Shown here in pieces: positions 1 through 46,516 of a stretch of 64,000 nt of DNA (position 1 is its first letter; each line of letters begins with the position of its first letter). Under the pieces are notes generated by a model. The model searched no databases. It worked only from the letters and a program-made list of their open reading frames with translations, and was not told where the DNA came from. A program made the translations under genes and the position numbers. Origin of the DNA: Leptoclinus maculatus (Eukaryota; Chordata; Actinopteri; Perciformes; Stichaeidae). The stretch is taken from the NCBI GenBank assembly GCA_032191485.1, contig JAVDOI010000004.1:19766943-19830942 (forward strand), given 5' to 3'.

Positions 1-733
1 TTTTCTTTTTAGAAAAACACTCCACAGTACACGTGGAAGTCACACGGCTCCACCATACAGCACACTTTGTATGCTCAAACCACAGTGCTGAGAGATGCAG
101 TCAAACAAATGCATGAAGTCCCACAACGCGGGTTAACACCATCGAAGCAATACCTGCTCCGATCTTCCTGAATGTTAGCGATTAGTTTCTTGCGGTTACT
201 ATTTGTCACACAAAACAGAAAATTTAAATCTAATCAATTTATTCAGAGGAAGATGTTGAAGTGTGGTGAACACTGACTTGGAACACGCCGGAAGCTTTTA
301 CAGACCAAACTCACCCTACCATATGATCACGACTGTTTAAATCCCAGAAGTGGAGACTCACGTGACCGTAAGGTCTGTAAATAATAGTAACACTAAGAAA
401 AACATTTTACAGACTACCATTCTGTGACTTTTGCACTCAGACTTCCATGTTTTATGGTCCATGTGACATGCTCGGTTAGCAACATGAAGCAAGTGTGGTG
501 ATTAGGTTATGAATTATGACTAGAACAGAAAGCCATCCAAGCAGACAAATGATGAAGTCTTCAGAGTCTTAGAACACATTTAAATTAACATTAACAATAC
601 TTAAAAAGATGCTGAACTGACAAATGGTATGCCTGGATGGAAGGAGTTTGTTCACACGGATTAGCCAATAGTGACACTCAAAAACAAAGACCGCCAGTCT
701 TTCGTGGTGTTCCCCCCCGTTCCCTCTCTCTAC
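1..733 (-). other. rubcn: RUBCN intron 11 (partial)
   Basis: AT-rich sequence after the donor of exon 11. I read both strands for the next Rubicon exon (the segment leading to the C-terminal domain) and did not see it, so the intron continues beyond the edge. Confidence 0.6.
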
Positions 734-9506
<8,773 letters not shown>

Positions 9507-9660
9507 GTCATCCGGAAGGAATCGAGTGCCGTAAAAAGCTGCCAGCTTTCCCCGATTACTCCCAATATATTATTTCGTACAACAGATGTCCCCGCAGTAG
9601 TAGTAGGGTAGCTTTAGGTAATCACACGGACTTCCCATCCTCCGCCATCTCTGCCCCGCC
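9507..9660 (-). promoter_or_regulatory. rubcn: RUBCN 5' UTR / core promoter region
   Basis: CpG-enriched block immediately upstream of the start codon. On the gene strand it has AGATGGCGGA (9639-9648), a YY1-type element typical of TATA-less promoters that sits near transcription starts. The ATG inside it opens an 8-codon upstream frame ending in TGA. No TATA box was seen. The transcription start is inferred. Confidence 0.5.
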
Positions 9661-10794
9661 TGTCCGAGCTGTGAATCAAAACAGTGAAGGCCGCATGACC
9701 CGCTATCATCAGCAAGTGGGCGGTGATGTCCTCTGCTCTGCCCACTTTTTAACGATAATCATGCTTTTACTCTACAAGACCATAGTTCATTTTCCTCCGT
9801 TGATTTTTGGGCAGTGTGCTAACGGGTTACAACTGCGTCTGCCGGACCTTCAATATGTAAACATACGGATTAAACGCTCTGAAGTTGCTGGTAGAAGAAA
9901 AGAGCTTTCTAGAAACACATGGCTGCTCAACGGAGTTAACCTCAGTCATCACTGCCACCTGCTGTACGTACATGCAACTGACTGCTGCCCCCTGTTTGAA
10001 CTCACACGTCTTTGTATCTACAGTATAACATAATAATGGTTAATTGATTACATTCATTCTCTCGTTCCCTTCTGTTCACAGGCTGTACATTTAACATTGT
10101 CACTATAAACTCATGTTGTTCAGCAAAACATTTGAAGAGATCCCAAAGTTTCCAAATATGTCTTTAATTTAGAAGAGAGGGGTATAACATTATCCTAAAA
10201 TACGAATACCCAGAGGTGGAAATTCGGACAGACATAACTACAGATAAATAGAGAAAGTAAACATAACTAGAACATTTCGCACGAAATTTTGACAGTGTGG
10301 CTTCTACTGCCCGAAGACGTTCCAATACATATATAGGCTACACGCCGATATTATCGGTAGTATCGTTCATACACTTGGATTGAATCTTGTATTTGTGATG
10401 GACAGTCCACAAACGTCTCCCGTCATTTCTGTATTGGAGATATACATCTTTGCTTGTGAAGCCTTTGGAAATGATGGGAGCGTTTGCTCCAAATGAGACA
10501 TAATGTTTTCAAACTGTCCGTGGGAGAAATTTGCCTACACGAGTCTAACCATTCTTGGTTCAAGACTCTGATCTCTCTGGCAATCTTTCTCATTTGGAGA
10601 TCGTCCTATGTTTTAACATTTACAGCTAACGTAACTATTGTCCTGCTCTGCTATGTTTTTCCTCGTCTCTCCCCCTTGTGTCACGGTGTGTGTACATCTC
10701 ACTCGAATCAGGAAACTTGTCAGAATACCCATATTTGATTGGCTGAGTTGCATCACGTATATATAAGTCATGTGTGTCTAAATCCTGTCTGACA

Positions 10795-11694
10795 GGAAGC
10801 AGCACGTCAAGGTCTCTGCCTCCAGGACCATCAGCACCGGTTCCCTCCAAGGCTGCGTTCTTTCCCCTCTGCTCTTCTCCCTGTACACGAACAGCTGCAC
10901 CTCCAGTCACCAGTCCGTCAAGCTCCTGAAGTTCGCGGATGACACCACCCTCATTGGACTCATCTCTGGTGGGGATGAGTCCGCCTACAGGTGGGAGACT
11001 TGACCATCTGGTGACCTGGTGCGGTCTGAACAACTTGGAGCTCAATGCTCTAAAGACAGTGGAGATGGTTGTGGATTTCCAGAAGAATGCAGCCCCACCA
11101 GCCCCTATCACCCTGTGTGACTCCCCCGTCGACGTGGTGGAGTCCTTCCACTTCCTGGGCTCCATCATATCCCAGGACCTCAAGTGGGAGCTGAACATCA
11201 GCTCCATCACAAAGAAGGCTCAACAGAGGATGTACTTCCTGAGGCAGATGAAGAAATTCAACCTGCCAAAGACAATGATGGTGCACTTCTACACTGCCAT
11301 CATTGAGTCTATCCTCTGCTCCTCCATCACGGTCTGGTACGCTGCAGCCACTGCCAAGGACAAGGGCAGGCTGCAGCGCACCATTCGCTGCATCCCTTCT
11401 ATTACACTCTACACTTTTACACTACACTTACATCTCACTTGTTTATAGTCCTGTTATCTGTTCGCTGTTTATAGTCCTGTTATCTGTTCGTTTGTGCACT
11501 TTATTTTATATTTCACTTTATTTTATATTTCATCTTTATTTTATATTTCACTTTATTTTATATCTCTCTGTACATTTTAATATGTTTCTACTTGCACTGA
11601 TTGTTGTTGATTGTTAAATGTTATGCACCTCCCGTCATGTCAAATTCCTTCAACATACCATGGCAATAAACGGTTCTGATTCTGATTCTGATTG
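10795..11694 (+). mobile_element. 5'-truncated CR1/L2-type LINE, reverse transcriptase 3' part plus 3' UTR
   Basis: Translation of 10795-11000 gives TISTGSLQGCVLSPLLFSLY and KLLKFADDTTLIGLI, which is the QGxxLSP and F-A-D-D catalytic core of a non-LTR reverse transcriptase. After a break near 11000 another frame continues (LVTWCGLNNLELNALKTVEM, FLGSIISQDLKW, ITKKAQQRMYFLRQMKKF, IESILCSSITVWY) to about 11390. An AT-rich 3' UTR with ATTTCACTTTATTTTAT repeats, AATAAA (11667) and a (TTCTGA)n tail ends near 11694. No endonuclease is present and the frame is broken: a dead copy. I place it in CR1/L2 by the thumb motifs; the family name is uncertain. Confidence 0.85.
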
Positions 11695-13107
11695 TGATGT
11701 GTGTCTGTGAGTCTGTGTTCACTAATTAGCTCAATCACTAACACCTGTGTGCCTGCAGCCTGTTCATGGAGAAAAAACAGGGAAACACCTCTCAAACAAA
11801 TCATCAAAACCCCCCATAACCGTAGCTCCTATTGCTCCAATATTAATACATGAGAGGAAGTATGAGTTGAAGAACAGATCCTGTGAAAATTGTGTCTGTA
11901 GTGTAAAAAATGTGGCTTAACTGGCGATCGAGAAATGGGGTACCGTGTTCTGTGGAAGATGATCTTGAAGTCAAATTTAACATTGGTCTCTATGGAGCAG
12001 AAAGTTGGTTTTCCTGTCAATTAAAGGCTGTAGTGCAAAATGTGTAAATCTGCTGGATTCCACGGTCATTTCTCTAGACCAGCACACGATTAGCTAACTT
12101 TTTAGCAAAAAAGAATGCATGAAGAGTGAAAATTGTGGGACTCTGATTATGCCCTCACTCTAGCGCTTAGCGAGCCGTGCAATACACACCCATTATAAAA
12201 TCTGAAATGGACCCAAAATTTTCCTGAAACTTAATTTGAGACTTCATGAAAACTGTGCTAGCTATCAAAATGTCCATTTGGCTCAATAACGTCCAGCGTT
12301 TTGTCTACGTTTTAAACTTTAAATAATTTTTCTACGTTAAAGTATGGCTAGTCAATATGGGTCCAAAGTTAAGTGATTTTTTAGCTGTGCCACAAAGCCA
12401 CACTGAATAATAATAGTTGTAGCCTATAAAAGTAAAAAAAAAAAAAAAATAGTTTTGAAAAATAAACTATACAAAATCAATTAAAAACAAAACTAGCAGA
12501 GTCAGCACATACTAATACAATATGATATGATTACGTAATGATATTATATGATATTTAGTGTTTGTCTATGTTAAAATAGAACATTGTCACAAACATTGTG
12601 TACCTTCAGTGAAGAGCTGGAACAAGACGATCCACAATGTATATGTTATACCGTCATACAGAGAATACAATAATTTTCCAAACTTAAACACGACTAGGAG
12701 AAATACTGTCAGGCAAAGAATAGGGTAGTAGGGTATTAACATTTAGCCAAACTTCAAATTAAATCAATGCAACCTTAACCTGACTTCGTGGACATACACT
12801 TGATATAAAGTAGCCTACAAAAAGTAAAGTAAAGTGCAGGTTTTACTACATTAATGATGGCTGTGGTAGTGAGACATCAATAGTGGTAGTGAGCCATCAA
12901 TACCAGCCCCCCCCCCCTTTTTTTTATACAATCATCATACCCACATGATGGCACCACAGTCTTGAATTTTCTGTTCATTCCATGAGTCAGTTTTATCACT
13001 TGGTGGCAGTGGCGAGTCAAGAGAGCTACACTTTGAAACAGTAACTCTCAGCCCCAATCATAGCTGGGTGTGGTGGCGGATGACTGAATGGTGAGTAATT
13101 GTCGTTG

Positions 13108-13133
13108 CAACACACACACACACACACACACAC
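13108..13133. repeat. (CA)n microsatellite
   Basis: About 13 CA units, intergenic. Confidence 0.9.
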
Positions 13134-14307
13134 ATACATTGTGACATTATTTGACAGTTGAGATACTTTTGGTGATGCTGAGGCAAGATAATTATCACTA
13201 GTCAACATGTTGCCAAGAAGATATTATAACTAAACATATGTATTCTCTGAAAATATGTTAAAACCCTTATGAGTGCAGCTGTACATTTCAGTGCAATCGT
13301 ATGAATTTTTTTTAAAACGCAATACTAAAATCCTAGCAAGTTTTTAATGTCTTTATCTAGATGGTTTCGCTACTTCAAATCTCATAATACCTGTGTAAGA
13401 AGTATTCAGATAATTTACTTTAGTAAAATCAGTAATATCACAATGTACAAATACTTGTTACAAATAAAAATACTGCATTTAAAATTGTACTCAAGTGATG
13501 TAAAGAAATATTGTCATCAAGTTACAAAAAGTACTGATTACGCAGAATGGCTCTTTTTTATAATGTACTGCATTTTTGTTATTGATGTATTATCATGTAT
13601 TGGGCAGGTGGATGTTTGTACATGCGTTTCAATATAAAGCTAATTAACTTCAAATCTGGAAAGGTAACAAGTAACTGTATCTAGTCTTGAAGTACTCAAA
13701 ACTTTAAAATTGTACTTAATAATTGTGGATAATACACACAATATATTCAATTCAATTCAATTCAATTTATTTCGTATAGCCCAAAATCACAAATTACAAA
13801 TTTGCCTCAGAGGGCTTTACAATATGTACACATGACATCATCTTGTCCCGGAACCCTCACATCGGAACAGGAAAAACTCCCCCAAAAAAACCTTTAACGG
13901 GGAGACAAGAGGAAGAGACATTAGGGAGAGCAACAGAGGAGGGATCCCTCTCCCAGGATGGACAGAAGTGCAATAGATATCAAGTGTTGAACAGCATAAC
14001 AAAATTACAACACATTCAATGTAATTTCAACACATTCAATGTATGACAGAACCACGGCAGGAGGAAAGACCAGGTCCAGGTACAACCCGGATCCAGAGGT
14101 ACCTGCGAGGCGATAAAGCACAGATACTCTGGTGAAGAAGCTGGTCAATAATGTGCATTAATGGTACCGGTAATATGAAATAGTAATGTAAGTAATAATA
14201 ACAGTGTTATTTATTAGTGGGAGTCAGCAGGGTTAAGGCGGGAGGAAGGACCAGGGTCCAGATGAAACCACGATGCATGGAAACCTGTGAGGAGAGAAAG
14301 CACAAGG

Positions 14308-14453
14308 ACTCCGGGGAAGAAACAAAGTCCTAGAAATTAGTTTTATCTGAGAATTAAAAGACAAATTCTGATCAAAAATGACTCCGGGGAAGAAACAAAG
14401 TCCTAGAAATTAGTTTTATCTGAGAATTAAAAGACAAATTCTGATCAAAAATT
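14308..14453. repeat. 73-bp tandem duplication inside the LINE
   Basis: ACTCCGGGGAAGAAACAAAG starts at 14308 and again at 14381. The two 73-bp copies are almost identical (one difference near the end), and a third partial copy starts at 14454. The duplication lies at the 3' end of the reverse transcriptase frame, so it postdates or accompanied inactivation. Confidence 0.92.
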
Positions 14454-14826
14454 ACTCCAAGATTCTTTACGGTGCAGCTGGATGTCAGCGCAATGCCATC
14501 TAGAGAAACTATATCATTAGATAACTGATTTCGGAGGTGTTCTGGGCCTAGTAGAATAACTTCAGTTTTGTCTGAGTTTAACATCAGGAAGCTGGAAGGT
14601 CATCCAGGTTTTTATGTCCTTAAGACATGCTTGCAGTTTAGTGAGCTGGTTGGTTTCATCTGGTTTAATCGATATATATAATTGAGTATCATCTGCATAA
14701 CAATGAAAGTTTATAGAGTGTTCTCTGATAATATTACCTAAAGGAAGCATATATAAGGTGAACAAAATTGGTCCAAGCACAGAACCTTGTGGAACTCCAT
14801 AACTAACGTTGGTCCTCATCGAGGCT

Positions 14827-15858
14827 TCATCGTTTACATATACAAACTGAGATCGATCCGATAAATACGATCCAAAACCAGTTCAGTGCGGTTCCTTTGA
14901 TGCCGATATAATGTTCAAGTCTCTGTAACAGGATATAATGGTCTATGGTGTCGAACGCAGCACTAAGGTCTAACAAGACAAGAACAGAGACAAGTCCTTT
15001 GTCTGATGCAATTAGAAGGTCATTAGTTATTTTTACCAGAGCTGTCTCTGTGCTATGATGCTTTCTAAATCCTGACTGAAAATCCTCAAATAAACTATTG
15101 TTACGTAGAAAGTCACACAACTGATTAGCTACTGCTTTCTCAAGGATCTTAGAGAGGAATGGAAGGTTGGAGATCGGTCTATAGTTAGCCAACACCTCTG
15201 GGTCGAGAGTGGGCTTCTTAAGAAGAGGTTTAATTACAGCTACTTTGAAGGACTGTGGTACATGGCCTGTTAGTAAAGACAGGTTGATCATATCTAGTAG
15301 AGACGTGCTAATTATTGGTAGCACTTCTTTAAGCAGTCTAGTCGGTATAGGATCCAAGAGACAGGTAGAAGGTTTAGACTTAGAGATTGTTGAAGTTAAT
15401 TTATCAAGATCGATGGGAGTAAAGCCATCTAAACATATATCAGGGTTTGCAGCTGTTTCTAAGGGTACCCTATTTGAGGAAAGATCGGTACTAGTCGAGG
15501 GCAGTACATTGTTAACGCTCTCTCTAATAGTTATGATCTTATCATTAAAGAAGTTCATGAAGTCATTACTACTGAGGTCTATAGGAATACGCGGCTCAAC
15601 AGAGCTGTGACTCTCTGTCAGCCTGGCTACAGTGCTGAAGAGAAACCTGGGGTTGTTCTTATTTTTCTCTATTAACGATGAGTAATAGGCTGCTCTAGCA
15701 TTACGGAGGGCCTTCTTATATATCTTAAGACTGTCTCGCCAGACTAACCGAGATTCTTCCAAGTTAGTGGAACGCCATGTCCTTTCAAGTTTTCGCGATG
15801 TCTGCTTTAATTTACGGGTTTGAGGGTTATACCATGGAGCGAACCTCCTTTGTTTTAC
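14827..15858 (-). pseudogene. LINE linker and N-terminal reverse transcriptase, longest intact block
   Basis: About 340 codons stay open on minus from RRFAPWYN (near 15850) to the end at 14827. They include the linker helix (NARAAYYSSLIEKNKNNPRF), the fingers region with YRPISNL and the first catalytic Asp in AAFDTIDH. The frame is lost shortly after NWFWIVF, before the YADD block (14695-14680), which continues in another frame. This is a fossil coding region inside the LINE above, not a host gene. Confidence 0.85.
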
Positions 15859-17651
15859 TACCTTCTTTTTTAGAGGAGCAATATAGTCTAGTGTGATAGA
15901 TATCTAGTTCTGATATTAACTCATTTACTAGTACAGCTTTAGATGACAAAGATCTGATATTTAAGAGTCCACATTTAATTATCCTATTTTGTTGCACCGT
16001 TGCGTTAGTTTTAACTTGGATTAGGTTATTTAATATAACTCCTCGACTGTTTACTTTTGATTTAATTAATTTAAGTGGCCGTGGGGCAGACACAGTCTCT
16101 ATATGGTTTTGGGTAAGTAGCTGCTCTCATGGAAGCTCAGAGAAGTGTGTAAGACTACAACTCTGCTTCCTGGTCTGAACCCTGGGTTGTCATGGACTAG
16201 ATCCACAAAGAAACTGGGTCAGATTTTCCTGTGAACGTAGTTGATACAGGAGTCAGGACATGTCAGAACAAGTTGATAATCAGGTCTCAGGGAGAGGACA
16301 TTTCAGATTTAACCCTTCATTCAAGATGTGCTGAATTTACTGAAGTGTATTTGCTCACAGTGACGTGGAAAACACTCCCTGTTCTTACCACAACTCTGTG
16401 TGAGCCGCTGTGACTCAGAGCTGTAACCGGCTGTGACATGAACACCCATAATTACCTGAAAGTAGGTGAGTAAGATGACACAGAGCCCGGTTGAACCAGT
16501 CTGTGTTTGCAACAATGTGCCGGTTGTTGTTCTTTAATGTTATATCTTAATGGAGTCAGATAATTGCTGTTGCGTTTTTTTCCGCCCCATGCAACAAGAA
16601 AGTCTAAACTGCATTCAGAGGGTTTAGCAGACAATGTAGCATATCCAACACAGAGAAAGAAGAGTGGTGTAGAAAACACACAGAGAAGACTTTGCTTATA
16701 TTTCTTCCTCTGAAAACGTTTTTTGCATGCTCTCTGTCTTGAAACGAAAAATGTAGCTTTTGCCTCAACAGGCCACCTTAATACAAAGGAACAAAAGGTG
16801 GGAATGAATGAGGTCATCCATATTGTTGCATTTTATTCTGGTCGAAAATCAAAGATTATTTCATGCTTTTATCTGAAGCTATACCATTTTATTCTTTATG
16901 ATCATTAACTGAAGCCACTTTATATACGCACCTTTATCTTCACCACTGCAGAGCTGGATAAAGAGATTTAGAACGATTATAAGGATGCAGCACATCCGTG
17001 GTGAAACTCAACACCTGGCAGACGTAGATGAGTTATGAGAGCATGCATTTTGTCTTGTAGTATGACATTCGCAGTTTGATTTAGGACGTGACAAACGTGT
17101 CAGTCATTGCCGCACACAACGCTGAGTCAATAGCTAGACAGAGAGAAGACCATCAGCAAAGACTACCTTTGGGATGAATAACTCATTATTCCTTGCTTGA
17201 TTTAGAAAGTTGACACTGAGAATTCAAACAATATTCTGAATTGAAATCTTTCCATAGTGAAATTGAGCCGTCAGTGGTTGTCAGCTTTGTGGTGACGGTT
17301 GATTAGACAATTACCACCCTTCTGAACAAGTATGAAGTGATCATTTATGCCTGACATGATAAGTAGGTGATGAGTAACGAACAATGTCCGGATTTAGTCT
17401 CTGCCAGGTGTCGGCTTTTCTTCTTCCTTCAGAAAGGTTTTATCGGGTCCTTCAAGCGAACACGCACATAAAAAAAAGTACCTTCCCCCGAAACCAAAGA
17501 TTTGTTCCTGGTTCTCTGGAAACTGATCAGATTACAGAGAACCTGTTGTTCCAAGGAACGGTGGGAAGAGCATTGTATCTGTTTCCATGAGTGAGACTGA
17601 GAAATGATGTGGTCAGAGTTGGCTGCAAACCTAATTACTGAGTAAGTCATT

Positions 17652-17680
17652 AATATATATATATATATATAAAAAAAAAA
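17652..17680. repeat. (TA)n then poly-A
   Basis: A short TA microsatellite followed by 10 A. Intergenic. Confidence 0.85.
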
Positions 17681-18203
17681 CAGAACTAGAGATGTTCTCA
17701 TCATAGACGTCTTGTATTTTTGGTCAGATTTTTGTTGCCATTTTGAACATTATAGACAGTTTATAGCCTTCTGCTAAAGATGCCATGCAAAGTTTGTAAA
17801 AAATGTAAAGACCACCAAATTAATTTGTGATTTTAATGGGAATTAAATTAATTTACAAAGGAAGATACTCTAAAAGAATACCATGTTTATGCTTTTTCCT
17901 TCAACATTTTACGCATTTGATTAACTCTAAAATTAGTAGTAGTATGCACACAATACAAATGTTATAATTGCAGTTTTTAATAGAATTTGAACTTCCTTTA
18001 TGTTTTTTTTATTATATTTATTCATTTTATTTATCAATTATATTTCTTTAGTTTTGCTTTGTGTTTGGATGTCACTGTATATCTTTAATTTGGCCAGATG
18101 TTCTCCAGGAAATTAATAAAATACTTGGAATAACTTGCCTGTATCCTCGGGATTTTTTCAACCGCTTTCTCTCAATTCTTCAGAGGTTCGGTTGCTTAAC
18201 ATT

Positions 18204-18546
18204 AGTAGTATATAGGTACCACCAGTGCGCGTGCACTGAACTATTTTGCGCGCGCTCGTGGAAAATGTGCATAATGCGTGTGTTTTTTCAAATTTGCATA
18301 TTCGTTTGAAAACTGACCATCTTTACGCATACATGATAGTGCATGTGGCCATATAGAGGTGTGAATAGGTGTGTGTGTATGAAAACTGAACTTATTCACA
18401 CCTCTAAGGAGGACACATGTCCTCTCTAGTATGCGTAAATAAGTTAATATGCAAATTTTGAAGAAAAAACCACATGCGCATTATGCAAATGTTCCCACGC
18501 GCAAAATTGTTCAGTACACGTGCATTGGTGGTACCTATATACTACT
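18204..18546. mobile_element. Fold-back MITE with 6-bp target duplication
   Basis: A 343-bp element whose halves are imperfect reverse complements: AGTAGTATATAGGTACCACC at the left end and its complement at the right end. Matching inner words include CATAATGCG/CGCATTATG, AATTTGCATAT/ATATGCAAATTT, ACGCATAC/GTATGCGT and GAGGTGTGAATA/TATTCACACCTC around the centre. It is flanked by AACATT on both sides (18198-18203, 18547-18552). It has no coding capacity. Near-complete palindromy plus direct flanks indicate a non-autonomous DNA transposon; the superfamily is not assigned. Confidence 0.85.
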
Positions 18547-19159
18547 AACATTCTTTGTTCTCCGATAGACAATGGTCTCTTTTACGATGGATATCAATTA
18601 ACATTCTCCCGTTTTATCACAATCTGTTCTGCTCTTCATGCACATGGAGACTTTAGGCTTCATTTCACTCAGGGACACTTTTCTTTCTCTACATGAGACA
18701 CGAAGCAGTGCGGATTCAAAACAAGGACCTAGTGGACTTCTGAGGGAATGAGAGGATGGAGCATTCACTGAAGACATTTTGACATGTCACAGAAGGAAAA
18801 ACACAGATGTAAAGAATAAAATGAATGATGGCTGAATTCCAATTTAGCTGCTTCGGTTTCAGGGTCCTGGTACAGTGCACGCAAGCAACACCTTTGCTTT
18901 CCCTACAATGACAAGTGCAAAATAGATCTGCCTATTAATTGTGATAAACTTTAGTATTTTTTATTCTGTAAAACATATCCTCGTTGACAAAAAAAGATAT
19001 ATTCTGATTTAATGAATATGTTCATGTTAAAAAAAGAAAAATGTTCAGTATTTGTTCAGTTTGTTTCATATTCTTAAAAGTAATTACCAATAGATTACTG
19101 TAAGTGAGTGAGTGGTTTTCCTGGTGGGATAATAAATAAATAAATAAAAAGCATGAAGA

Positions 19160-21290
19160 CATTCTCTTAATAAAACAGTAATTTATTTTTGACTGAAAAC
19201 TAAAATTGTCTGAACAGCACATTACAAGGGCATTGTTAAGATATTTTCTCCAAGGCTCAGTGATCACTTTCATACAGTACACTTGGCATGTACAACGGCA
19301 TCTCCTTCAAATGAAAGAACAGAAAAGAATACTCTAAAGAAAGATGAAAGAAGCCTGTTTGCAAAAAGAAAAAAGAGAGAAAAGAAAATCAAAGAGTCAA
19401 AGATGACTGATTGTACAATTACCAAGCATTTTGGTTTGGTTCCAAGCCACAGAGAAAGAAACCGAATCGACCCGACGACAGCAGGCGACGGCACAGGAGG
19501 CACAAAAGACGCGACACGTACAGGACATCCCATAATATGCTCTCTCTCTCACACACACACACACACGCACACAATTGACTGGGTTCCAGCTTTTTAAAGT
19601 GTGAAATGTTTAATAGTTTCCATTGTCTTGTTTTTCGGCGTATATATTTTTTTTTTTGTAAGCAAAGTGTTGGTACACTACAATCGAAATCTGAACGCTG
19701 CATTCAGTAAATACATTAAAATCTGCAACTTAGCAAAACCTTTTTCTCTGCATATGAAAGTCGTTACAGCATTGACGTGAAAAACGAAAAAGACGGCTCC
19801 TTCTCTGACTTATATTCTGTGCACGACACAAACACCTCGCCATTCTTTTTTGTATTCTCCTCACCCTCGACCTACTCCACCCTCTCTGCCCGTTGTTCTC
19901 TTTCACAATCATTCACAGACGGACAACTCGACACAAAATAAGAGTGCTGGATAAAAACATGAGGTAAGAAAGTGGTTTGATTATAGATCATGCAGAACAT
20001 GCAAAACAGCAACAAACAAAAAAACAGATAGGGGAAGGAGAAAGTAGGGAAAAAAATAGTTGTGTGCATTTAAATGAAAAAAAAAAAAAAAGACTTGCAC
20101 AGCTTTGCGTCTTTGGTTATAAAGTAGGTCGAACCATTTTCACAGCTTTTCATCCCCCAGACCAAACCCCTTAATTCATTTCTGTATTTTGTTTTGACTA
20201 AGAAAGTCTAGAAAAAAAAAAGTAAATTAATAGATTTCTTTATGGAAACATCCCATCACATCTTAACAACAGGTGTTCCTCCTGTACAAACCCACCTTTC
20301 TCTCCATACTTTACAAAATATACATTCAACCTGGATTTCACCTAATGTAAGCTCGGCTTTAGTGTCAGCACTATTTCATGAGAAGAACATTTTCGGTTAT
20401 GGAACTTATTGCCTACTTTATTGAGATCTAGTTGCTGCGATGAGACAACCAAATGTAATACCTGACAGTTTCTAAAATACCAAAAAGACCAAAGAGAAAA
20501 GTTGTTTTTTTTATCTTTTTTTGTTAATAAGTATATCCATGACATTGTTCATTTACATTATGAAAATAGCAGCCCTGAAATAAATAAATGCAAATACTAA
20601 AACTGAACTAAAGAGAAAAAGTATTATGATTCATGTCAAAGTACGGTGGCTCTGAGAAAACAACACAAGCTTTTTGTTGCAGCATATAACGAAGCCGAGG
20701 CTCTCGACTCGCTCCACTCAAGCCGAGGCACCCGCAGGCTTCCTGCTCATCTCTCGGGGGGACGGGGACGGGGGGGGGACGAATCCTCTCACCCACCTCT
20801 CCCACGGCTCCCTGGCCTCTTCCAGCCCTGGAGCGATGTGGGGGTCAGGGATACTGGGAGGAGGGACCCTGCCGGATGTCAGAGTTGCACCACCCCTCTT
20901 CCACCACTTGTTGCCCCAACAAATCGAGCTCCACCGAGCCCTTCGTCCTCCTGCACAAGAACAACATGCAGTTTTTCTCGGTGTGCACCGGCTCCCCCTG
21001 CCGACCGCGGGGACAGAATAAGACTTTTTCGAGGGGTGGTAAATGTCTTAATAATGTGAAGCCCGGCGACGAGCGCGCGTTGAAAGCATGGCTCTTGGTA
21101 GCAAACGAAGATGTCGCTGTTGTGGATTTTCCTCAAATGGAGCATGTTGAACGCAGAGTCGAGCCTTTTTGCTTTATGAAGCTAAGGGGACGGTAGCAGT
21201 TGTAGTCTTTACTGACGGGATCTTCCACTCCTGTCCATGGGAAGTGTGTGATTGAGCGTGTGTATTTCGGGGGGGGGAGGGGAACGAGGA
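19160..21290 (-). other. tsc22d2: TSC22D2 3' UTR (extent estimated)
   Basis: On the gene strand about 2.1 kb follows the stop codon at 21291. It is GC-rich near the stop (20690-21290) and then AU-rich, as usual for TSC22 family transcripts. AATAAA lies at 19187-19182 (gene strand), with the AATAAATTACTG context and a U-rich stretch after it; a second AATAAA at 20422-20417 could give a shorter form. The end is inferred. Includes (CA)n around 19551-19572. Confidence 0.5.
19182..19187 (-). terminator. tsc22d2: Candidate poly(A) signal of TSC22D2
   Basis: AATAAA on minus, the last good signal before unique intergenic sequence. An alternative lies at 20417-20422. Choice between them is inference. 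Confidence 0.45.

Positions 21291-46516
<25,226 letters not shown>

Larger units (their letters stand above)
13748..16205 (-). mobile_element. Internally deleted LINE (CR1/L2-type) on minus strand
   Basis: The 3' end is a (TTGAA)n tail (13748-13768 region) followed by the widespread fish 3' UTR containing ATAGCCCAAAATCACAAATT. Upstream on minus is reverse transcriptase: YRPISNLPFLSKILEKAVAN, FQSGFRKHHSTETALVKI, LLDLSAAFDTIDH (15762-14827), then YGVPQGSVLGPILFTLYMLP and YADDTQLYISIKP (14819-14562), then NSDKTEVILLGPEHL and NLGVIFDQNLSF (14584-14372). Frames shift between these blocks. At the 5' side, KCGLLNIRSLSSKAVLVNEL (from 16093) is the endonuclease start, but it jumps near 15900 straight to the linker (APWYNPQTRKLKQTSRKLER), so most of the endonuclease is deleted. 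The 5' border is approximate. Non-functional. Confidence 0.88.
9661..19160. other. Intergenic region between RUBCN promoter and TSC22D2 3' end
   Basis: About 9.5 kb without a recognised host gene. It contains the two LINE copies and the fold-back MITE listed separately, (CA)n at 13108-13133, (TA)n at 17652-17670 and otherwise AT-rich unique-looking sequence (11.7-13.7 kb; 16.2-18.2 kb; 18.6-19.1 kb) with no supported coding potential. Confidence 0.65.

Noticed and set aside
10635..11286. Minus-strand frames over the 10.8-11.4 kb LINE
   Set aside because: Antisense of the reverse transcriptase, which reads correctly on plus.
20646..21196. Overlapping frames in the GC-rich part of the TSC22D2 3' UTR
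   Set aside because: They lie after the stop codon, on both strands, and resemble no protein; base composition explains them.
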